Source: an uncultured Eubacteriales bacterium
GTDB lineage: Bacteria; Bacillota; Clostridia; Lachnospirales; Lachnospiraceae
Assembly (NCBI GenBank): GCA_900321145.1
Contig: ONVB01000088.1
Coordinates: forward strand, 1 to 16,404
Direction of reading: 5' to 3'
DNA: 16,404 nucleotides
In this document: in pieces, positions 7,948 through 15,900 of the stretch
How positions within the stretch are numbered: the stretch's first letter is position 1
How the letters are laid out: each line of letters opens with the position of its first letter
Translations under genes and position numbers: made by a program
Notes under the pieces: generated by a model
The model's input: the letters and a program-made list of their open reading frames with translations, nothing else
Told to the model about the DNA's origin: nothing
The model's database searches: none

Positions 7948-8373
7948 ATGGCAAACAATTTTAATGAGACAATAGGATCGATGTTTAAGGGATTAGACAC
8001 TCTGATGAATACCAAGACGGTTGTCGGAGAGCCTGTATATGTGGGAAATACGATCATAGTTCCGCTTGTGGATGTAAACTTCGGTATAGCAGCCGGAGCA
8101 TTTGCAAGAAGCGGAAGCAAGCATTCCTCTGCGGGCGGTATGGGCGGCAAGATGAGTCCTACGGCAGTCCTTGTAATAACGGACGGCAAGGCCAAGATGG
8201 TAAGTGTCAAGGCCGAGGATACGATATCCAAGATCATAGATATGGTTCCCGAGGTGGTGGACAAGGTCGCAAGCATAAGGGGAAAGAAGACCGAGCACCA
8301 GCTTGAGGTAGAAGAGAAGATAGAAGAGATTGGACAGAAGGAAGAAAAAATAGGAGATAAAACAGGAGAGTAG
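7948..8373 (+). CDS. ytfJ: GerW/YtfJ family sporulation protein
   Basis: A 141-residue protein, matching the Spore_YtfJ family in size and pattern. The core holds the family hallmarks in order: a short N-terminal helix ending in TVVGEPVYVGNTIIVPLVDV (24-43), FGIAAGAF (45-52), a Gly/Ser-rich loop with GGMGGKMSPTAVLVI (63-77) and a strand pair up to SVKAEDT (86-92). The last 25 residues form a highly charged Glu/Lys helix not needed for the fold. In Bacillus subtilis YtfJ (GerW) is a spore component needed for normal germination; many non-sporulating Clostridia also keep a copy, so presence alone does not prove sporulation. It follows the DUF2953 gene by nine bases and precedes the alarmone synthetase by three, making a tight trio. 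Confidence 0.92.
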   Translation: MANNFNETIGSMFKGLDTLMNTKTVVGEPVYVGNTIIVPLVDVNFGIAAGAFARSGSKHSSAGGMGGKMSPTAVLVITDGKAKMVSVKAEDTISKIIDMVPEVVDKVASIRGKKTEHQLEVEEKIEEIGQKEEKIGDKTGE

Positions 8374-8376
8374 CCT

Positions 8377-9042
8377 ATGAGTCAGGTATCGGATGTAAGT
8401 ATGCAGCTCCTTCTCAATTCGGATAATCCGGTGGATATGTTTCCGCATATGCAGTCCTTCCAGGAAATGATGATGTACTATGAGTGCGCCATGATGGAGG
8501 TCGAAACCAAGCTCAAGGTATTGAACTCCGAGTTTGCGCTGGTTCATAAAAGGAATCCGTTTGAGAGTATAAAGAGCAGGCTGAAGAAGCCGAACAGTAT
8601 CATGGCCAAGCTTCGAAAGAAGGAGCTTGATTTCACGATAGAGAACCTGGAAAGCGGTTTGACGGATATTGCCGGAGTGCGTGTAATATGCTCCTTTTTG
8701 GAGGATATATATGCGCTTTCCGACATGCTTTCGGCTCAGGATGATATAACAGTTCTTGAAGTAAAGGATTATATAAGGACACCGAAAAGGAACGGGTACA
8801 GAAGTCTGCACCTTATCGTTGAGGTGCCCATTTTTTTAACTAACAGAAAAAAATACATGAAGGTTGAGGTACAGTTTCGGACCATAGCGATGGATTTCTG
8901 GGCCAGCCTCGATCACAAGCTTAAGTATAAAAAGGACAACCTTAAGCATCCGGAGATAGTCGCACAGGAACTGAAAAAATGCGCGGACACCATAACCGCG
9001 ATGGATTATAAAATGCAGGAGATAAGACAGCTTCTCGAGTGA
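8377..9042 (+). CDS. small alarmone synthetase, RelA/SpoT synthetase domain only (RelP/YwaC-like)
   Basis: Transfers pyrophosphate from ATP to GDP or GTP to make (p)ppGpp, in the cytoplasm. At 221 residues it has only the synthetase domain, with no room for the HD hydrolase, TGS or ACT parts of long Rel proteins. Visible motifs: KSRLKKPNSI (66-75) for ATP binding, DIAGVRVICSF (97-107) with the metal-binding D97, VKDYIRTPKRNGYRSLHLI (129-147), the G-loop and substrate tyrosine region, and VEVQFRTIAMDFWASLDHK (163-181) with the metal ligand E164. The match to RelP/YwaC, including HxxNPxExxKSR before the domain and LTNR near 154-157, is closer than to RelQ/YjbM as I recall them. AGGAGAG (8364-8370) supports the ATG, three bases after the GerW gene stop. 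A hydrolase to remove the product must be encoded elsewhere. Confidence 0.94.
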   Translation: MSQVSDVSMQLLLNSDNPVDMFPHMQSFQEMMMYYECAMMEVETKLKVLNSEFALVHKRNPFESIKSRLKKPNSIMAKLRKKELDFTIENLESGLTDIAGVRVICSFLEDIYALSDMLSAQDDITVLEVKDYIRTPKRNGYRSLHLIVEVPIFLTNRKKYMKVEVQFRTIAMDFWASLDHKLKYKKDNLKHPEIVAQELKKCADTITAMDYKMQEIRQLLE

Positions 9043-9103
9043 TGTGTATATTTTGTGACTTTGTTTATTATATCATCCCGGTATTCGGACGCTGAGAGGG
9101 GTA

Positions 9104-9109
9104 AGGAGG
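9104..9109 (+). promoter_or_regulatory. ribosome binding site AGGAGG of the GNAT gene
   Basis: A consensus Shine-Dalgarno lies 10 bases before the ATG at 9120. The 77-base gap it sits in (9043-9119) is the widest in the rightward series. TATTAT at 9066-9071 resembles a -10 box but has no acceptable -35 at the right distance, and there is no hairpin followed by a T-run, so read-through from upstream is the simpler reading. Confidence 0.7.
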
Positions 9110-9119
9110 AAACACGAAC

Positions 9120-9971
9120 ATGGAATTTAGATTAGTCAGGTACAAGTCTGATGAGAACGGCAACGGTGAATCGATATGTCTTGTCAATAAAAAGAACAGC
9201 ATAGTCGCATGCATGAAGGTTGAGTTTCAGGCCGGAGCCGTAGTGGTCACATATCTTGCTGTTTCTGAGCATAAGAGAAGGCAGGGGTTTGGAACATACC
9301 TTCTCCAATCGTATATTGATTGTATCAGTGAAGCTGATATATTTATCCCCGTTGAGGTTTACTATACGCTCGGGGATGATAACGGTGGTCTGGTTCCCTT
9401 CTTTGAGGCACAGGAGAATTTTGATATTATCGAAAAGAAAAGTCTCTATCGTATCTCGGCAAAGCAGCGCAAGAGTAACAAAAGATGGAAAAGGCTTAAG
9501 CAGGTAGAGTGGGATGCCAAAGAGGTATTTGGGAAAGACAGAAGCATACGGGAAAAGGTTCGTCGTGAGCTTGAGAATAGCGGCTTCGGTTCATTTATGG
9601 AGAGTGATGAGGTTTACGACAGGCAGCTGAGCTTCGCAAAGTTCTCGGATACAGGTAAGCTTAAAGCAACCTCACTTGTAAAAAAGCACAGCGATACGGA
9701 GATCGAGCTTGCGTTTTTGTATATGGTGTCAAATGATATCAAAGCCCTTTCCGATGTGGTCGCCGCAACCTGCAACGTAATGGACGAACTCTATTCGGGT
9801 GCGGAGCTGTGGTTCAATGCAAGCGTTCCCGAGGCGGCAGCGTTTGCGGACAGTGTGTTCGGGAGTTCTTCAAGAGCCGGAGGATGCTATGTGGCAACAT
9901 GGAACGGTACGACCGATAAGGACAATGCGAACGTCAGGAAAATGGTAAATGATCTTGGGTTGAATGTATAG
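9120..9971 (+). CDS. GNAT-family N-acetyltransferase-like protein, two-part
   Basis: A 283-residue soluble protein. The N-terminal half has the GNAT order: strands at about 26-48 (VACMKVEF, VVVTYLAVSE), the acetyl-CoA pyrophosphate loop RRQGFG (53-58, consensus R/Q-x-x-G-x-G/A), then helix and strand to about 112. A basic linker (about 114-150) leads to a second half (about 190-262) with the strand-helix-strand look of another GNAT core but without a recognisable R-x-x-G-x-G loop, so this part may be a degenerate second domain or a substrate-binding part. Substrate unknown: it could be a protein N-terminus or lysine, a tRNA or a small amine. The strong AGGAGG at 9104-9109 fixes the start. Its TAG overlaps the ribosome site of the giant gene that follows, suggesting the two are co-expressed and that the giant protein is a candidate partner or target. 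Confidence 0.8.
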   Translation: MEFRLVRYKSDENGNGESICLVNKKNSIVACMKVEFQAGAVVVTYLAVSEHKRRQGFGTYLLQSYIDCISEADIFIPVEVYYTLGDDNGGLVPFFEAQENFDIIEKKSLYRISAKQRKSNKRWKRLKQVEWDAKEVFGKDRSIREKVRRELENSGFGSFMESDEVYDRQLSFAKFSDTGKLKATSLVKKHSDTEIELAFLYMVSNDIKALSDVVAATCNVMDELYSGAELWFNASVPEAAAFADSVFGSSSRAGGCYVATWNGTTDKDNANVRKMVNDLGLNV

Positions 9972-9987
9972 GGAGGTATACTTAAGG

Positions 9988-12900
9988 ATGGATGAATTAT
10001 TTAAAAAACAAAACAAAATATCTTTTGTTAAGGAAATCAAGGAGACGGAGAAAGACGGCTTTGTCGTATATGACAAGAAAACAGAGGAAAAGGAATTTTT
10101 CAAAGCCGGAATAAACAAGGAGATCAAGTGGACCGTTGATAAGCTCCTCAAGGAGAAGATGGATACCGATCCCGAGATCAAGGATATATTCCTGAACGAC
10201 ATGGACGCTCAGAAGCTCTATGAGAAGAACGGCAAGTTCAGCAGCAAGGACAGAAAGACAAGCATGAAGAAATGTCAGGAGATCCGTGAGAAGAAGCTGA
10301 AGGAAACAGCCGAAAAGATCAAGAAAAAGAATAAACCGACCTTAAAGGATACTATAGAGGCAAAGAAGAAGCTTATAAACCTTGACGCGGAAGCAAGGGA
10401 AGAATATGTAAAAGCGACCATGATCAATGATGAGGACTACAAAAGAGATATCATGGTCAACCGTATGAGAAAGCTGTTCAGACTCGGAAGAATGTACTCG
10501 GAGTATCTCCAGTCCGAAGAAAAGATTCCCGCTGAGCTCAAGATCCAGCTTGATAAGGATCTCAATAAGGTAAGGGATGAGCTTCAGAAAGAGATAGACA
10601 GTATGAAGGCTTCCGATGTGGGTAAGATCACATGGGAGAAGATATCGGGCGAAAAGCAGTATTCCGCGACTTCCATGCAGAAGTTTTTTGCCGATGCCGA
10701 GAAGAGGGAAGAAGAAAAGAAATACCTGAAGAAGAAGGAAGAAGAGGAAAAGAAAAAGCAGGAAAGAAAAGAAGCCCAGAAGAAGCTTGCGGAGGAAAGA
10801 AAGAAGGCGACCGAGAGCACTGCGGAGAAGACGGATATCAAGGGCGAAACCGTCAAGGAGCTTTCGGCAAACCGCATGTATATGATAAAGACAGGCAAGC
10901 TTGGCAAGAAGCAGGAGGACAAGGTAAAGGGTACCGAGTGGGTGATCGGCAGGTATGCCGATGTAGCCGCTCAGCTTTTTGTCGGCCGTGAGGATATGCC
11001 TGAAGACAAGTTCATACGAGAACTGATCAATTACAATAACGTCTTAAAGAAGAATCTCAGCCTTCTCGAGAGAGATATATACAACACCGGAATATATACC
11101 GATGTCACTCTCGGATTAAGGGCGCTTAAGGAGAGACTTATGAACACCGCCATAGAGAAGATGGGCAAGTCCGTCTTCGAAAAGGATGCTGTCAAGAATC
11201 TGTCACCGGAGACCGTCAAGAGCTATGTGGACTTAGAGCAGCTGGCTAAGTATAAGGAGCGCAAGGAGAACCTGGAGAAGGATGCGGAGCTTGCGCTTTC
11301 GACCAGAGGCGACTCGATATGGGAGTCGAAGGCGCTTCAGTCTCTCGTGCTCAACGATAATGTTACCGAGAATCAGATGAAGGCATTAAAGAGCCAGGTG
11401 AAGAATATTGCCACCATGATAGAAAGTATCGTCAAGGCGAAGTTCGGCATACTTATATCCGACGAGGTATATGCCGATGTGATCAAGTATCTCGGTGACA
11501 ATGCGCTTTTCGGAAACTACGAGAAGGTTGCCAATGAGGTGGGACGTTATGTGGATACCATGCAGTTTACCAACAGAAAGGCAGCTTCCGTAAAGAGAGA
11601 CTTTGACAAGGCGTACGAGAAGGAGATAGATCCGGTATGCTTTTGGTTCCGTGAGGAGTTCAAGGATACGGTTGAAGCCTACATCGCCAAGAAGAAAAAG
11701 GTGTGGGACAAAAAGGGCGTTGACAGAAGAACCGTTATGAGGCGTGAGCTTATAACTATCAAAAAGTATCTGAACAAGCTCAATAATGTGACGAACGCCA
11801 AGAGGCTTACCAGGGAAGGCTGGGGTAAGCTTCTTGATAAGTCCAGAGCTTATATAACAAATGTCCTCGGCGGTCCCATGCTCTATATGAGGGATATATA
11901 TTCCGATACGGAGGAAGTGATCAGGAAGGATTTTGAGGATATACAGAAGTGGGAGAAGAGAGAAGGAAAGAAGAATACCGTAAGCAGGGCCGAGTATGAG
12001 CAGTTTGCCGAGAACTCCCGTATTCAAAAGGGTATCAGGAAAGGTGATTTCTCCTACGGATCAAGGCTTAAGTCTCATGAGGTACTTGATTCGGAAAGCT
12101 GGAGAGCTATATTAAATGATGATGAGATAGAGTTTATAAGGGATAATTTCGACCAGATCATATTCGAAAACGAAAAGCTGATAGAGTCTCTTCCGTTCCT
12201 CAAGGATGTCAAGGGACTTGACAAACTCGGAGACATAACGGCTGAACAGTTTGAACTCTTAAAGAAGAGCGTGTCAGAACTGCTCACCAAGGAAAATGTC
12301 AAGGAGACTATCGAAGAGCTTCGCGCCGATAAGGAATGTGATGCCGACTTGAGAATGCATGCCATCTTAAATATGCTTTCTACAAGCTCGGATGCTTCTG
12401 CTCTCAGGAAGCACGTGGAGAAAGAATTGAAGATACGTGCCGATAAGAAGGCTTTAGACGACAGAAAAGCCGAGGAGAAGACCATATTTGCCGTGATCCG
12501 TACTCCGAAGACCAGGGACGGAAAGATACATTTCTCTTATAACGATATGAAGGCCTACAGAAAGTCTGCCTTAGACAAGCACTTCAATTCCAGGGGGGAC
12601 TGGCTTTCCAAGAGAGAGAGAAAGTTTGAAAGTGCCGGAAGCTTCTGGAAGAAGGTTGAGAGCATGGATGCTTCCGAGAAGGAAAAGGTGATGTCTGCCA
12701 TCAACTGGAATGTAGCAAGGCTTAAGCCCGAGAAGCATCTCAAGGAGCTTGCTGAGTCGCTGAATAAGATAGTCGGCGAGAAGGTAGACGATTACATAAC
12801 CGAGATACTCGCATTTAATAATCATGATCTGCTTTTCTCACACGGAGGTGCGGCTCAGGATGTGTTCTTTGAGTATGATGAAAGCAAATATGCGAAGAAG

Positions 12901-15900
12901 ATGGCTGTCCTTGCCAAGAAGGTCAGGAAGAATACGGACTTTTTGGAGAAGGGCATCAAGGACTATCCCGAAGAGGTAAAAAATGAATTACGGGAGAAGC
13001 TGCTTCCGCTGTACCTGTCATTCAATACCGAATTTGCGGAGAAGTCGAGCGAATTGGATAAGGAGGTAAGGCAGCTTAAGTCTGATATCGAGCAGGAGAA
13101 GAACAAGAAGGACGGTGCGGACAAAAAGCAGATCGAAAAGCTCGAGAAGAAGCTTGCTTTAGCCCAAAAAAGATTAAAAAAGGCTAAGGACAGTGCCACG
13201 AAGGAAAAGGCAGCCAACAAGAAGGCGACGGGATATGAGACTATGGAAGACCTTATGAAGGTCGTTAATTCCAACATATCGGGTGCCGAGGGAGTAATGA
13301 GCGATAAGATGTCCGTGTTTGCCGAGAGATATGAGAAGCGTAAGGATATGCTCACATCCTATGGCAAGGGAGAGTTAAAGCCTATCGCAGACTGGCTGTT
13401 TGACCAGCAGTCCTTAAGGGAGGTTCTCCTTGATCCCGCAGAAAGCGTGGCTTCAAAGAAGATCAGTGATCTGCATGCAAACCTTTCTGCATTTGCCAAT
13501 GTATATAAGACTCAGTTCAGCCTTATAGGTCAGGTATTCCTTGAGCAGAACGGCAGCATGCTTCTTGGATTAAGCGAACCCATGACCGAGAAGCAGTGGA
13601 ATGAGCAGTTTGAGTCATTTACGAGTAATTATGTAGCGACTGGCAAGGAAGGGATCAATTCCATACAGCAGAATTTCGAGCTTCTGCAGACCAGGCTCGA
13701 GGATTCTTTTACCAAGTATTACTTTGAAACCAAAGAAGTTAAGGATGATGTCAGGAAATCCGGTTCCAAGGATCCGGGTGCAAAGTACAGAAAAGCGACA
13801 AGCTATGCGCGCGGAACCGCAGCAAGTATTTTCGTGGCCGTAAGGGATGACGAAGAACTCTTCGAGCAGATGTTCAATGAAAGATCCGTCAAAGATCTTG
13901 CGAAGAAGATAGGCGAGAATTATATGGCCAACGAGAAGGAGATGAAAAAGGCCTTCAACGCGTATCTTTCGAAGAACAAAGCTGTTGCAAGTGCCGATGC
14001 AGCTTCGGACCTCCAGCTCTTTATCAGTCATTTGAGAGTAAAAGCGATAAAGGAGGACAAGGCCGAGTTCAAGAAGCACTTAAAGAAGTATCTTCAGGAT
14101 TATGTAAGCGGTATCAAGATCGGCACATTTGCTCATACGGCTCTTATCAAGTCGAGTGAAAAGCGCCTCGCCGAGAAGAAAGCGAAGAGCAAGCCGGCTA
14201 TCGACGATATGATCAATAAGAGCCATGAGACCAGACTGGCTATGAACAATGTACTGTTCGGCGGTAATCTTGACAGTATAAATCAGTTCTCATCGCAGAA
14301 GAGATCTCTTGCTTATGAGCATACAAAGAGCAACAAGAAGATAAAGACCAGGGGCAAGGAGGACGATGCAAGGCTTAGGGCGGCTGCCAAGAGTGTGCTT
14401 GAGAAGGTAGGTCAGGGCAAGGAGGTTCCTCAAATCCTTGTCAATGTCCTTGATGAATATATGCGCTTTAATTCCGGCATAATGGATAAGATAGACAAGC
14501 TTGCCGACTGGATTCTTAAGGAGAAGAATGAGATCGTTCTCGAGGCTGAGAGACTCTTCAAGGTATATGAGTACGGCAAGGAGCAGGGCATACCAGAAGC
14601 CGGACTTGAGCTTTATACCGTATATACCATAAGGAATTCCGAGAGAGGCTTCGACTCGGGCATGAAGGATGCCGCAAAGCAGTTCAAGACCTTCTTTACC
14701 AAGTTCTCGGAGCTTGAGGGCGTAGCGGTTTCAAATCCTCTGATCAAGGCGCAGAAGAAGGATGCAATGGAAAAGATGCGCATGCTTCTTTTCATAAAGG
14801 GTGAAGGACTCTCTAAGGATGCACTCGACAAGATGGTTGATGCCCAGAAGGCTTATCTTGCATATGCCGATAAAGCTTATACGCTCATACAGAAGGCAGC
14901 GGAAGAAAATGAAGATATCAAGAAATTCGACTCGATGTTTAAGGAGAGATATATAAAGGGTGCCTGCGACTATTTCGGCGGTGAGTTTATCAACGAATCG
15001 GCTGCAGGCAAAACAATCGATGAGGCTGTATTCAAGACGAAGATCAAGGAGCTCTTCGCCGATAAGATAAGAAGAGAAGCCCTTATCACAAGGGAAGACG
15101 GAATAACCTCCGCCAACCTCGCCGAGAGAACAGGCTTTACCGGTGCGCTCGGACAGAAGGATTTCGAGAAGCTTGTAGTGAAGATGAATGAGCCTACTCT
15201 TCTTAAAGCGTATAACGGACTGAACGACGATCAGAAGGAAATGCTTGCCGTAGCTCTTTATACCATGCGCGTCGAAGATACGGGTACCATGTGTGTGCTC
15301 TATGGTGAGCATGCCGACGAATTGAAGACAAACAGAGATCTTATGGCTAAGTACATGAGAGGAGAAGGTGTATCCTTTGATGTAGATTACGGAAGAGCCA
15401 TAAGGGCTTTTGATATAAGAAATACAGACTCCAAAGATATGTTCGACAAGGAGATCTTCCGCGAGGCTTACGACTTTGTTCAGATGCTCGAGAAGCGCAA
15501 GGTTGTAGCGAAGAAGAAGGATTGGGCGAGACTCGGCGATCCGGAAGAGAATGTAAAATCTGCTTTTGAGCATGCAAAGAACGGAAATCTTAAGGAAGAA
15601 TACGAGAAGGCTCAGAAGACATCCACTACAAAGGCCGGTTTCCTTTCAACACTGAATAAGTTTGCGTTGGAGGATCTGAATAAGCAGCAGAAACAAAATG
15701 TCGTTGACTTGGTTAAAAAGGGAGTTGAGGACTTTAAAAACAATTCTAACATAAGCTTTGTCACGAAGAGACTTTCCAATCTTCAGCCGCACCAGCAGAG
15801 ACTGCTTATATTTGTACTGCAGGACAGAACGGTTTTGGATTACTCGACGGGCGGAAGAGGACAGGATACCAAGATATGGGGCTTTGCTAATGATGTTAAG

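Noticed and set aside
7993..8811. Minus-strand ORF of 272 codons
   Set aside because: It lies across the GerW-type gene and the alarmone synthetase, both of which have family motifs and strong ribosome sites on the plus strand. It is an antisense shadow.
10632..10991. Plus-strand ORF of 119 codons, Lys/Glu/Gly-rich
   Set aside because: It is the +1-type shifted frame of the coiled-coil part of the giant gene, whose own frame is open on both sides.
14731..15573. Minus-strand ORFs inside the giant gene (also 11386-12027, 12075-12485, 13615-14079)
   Set aside because: The plus-strand frame is uninterrupted through them; they reflect the codon bias of a Lys/Glu-rich frame read backwards and carry no motif.
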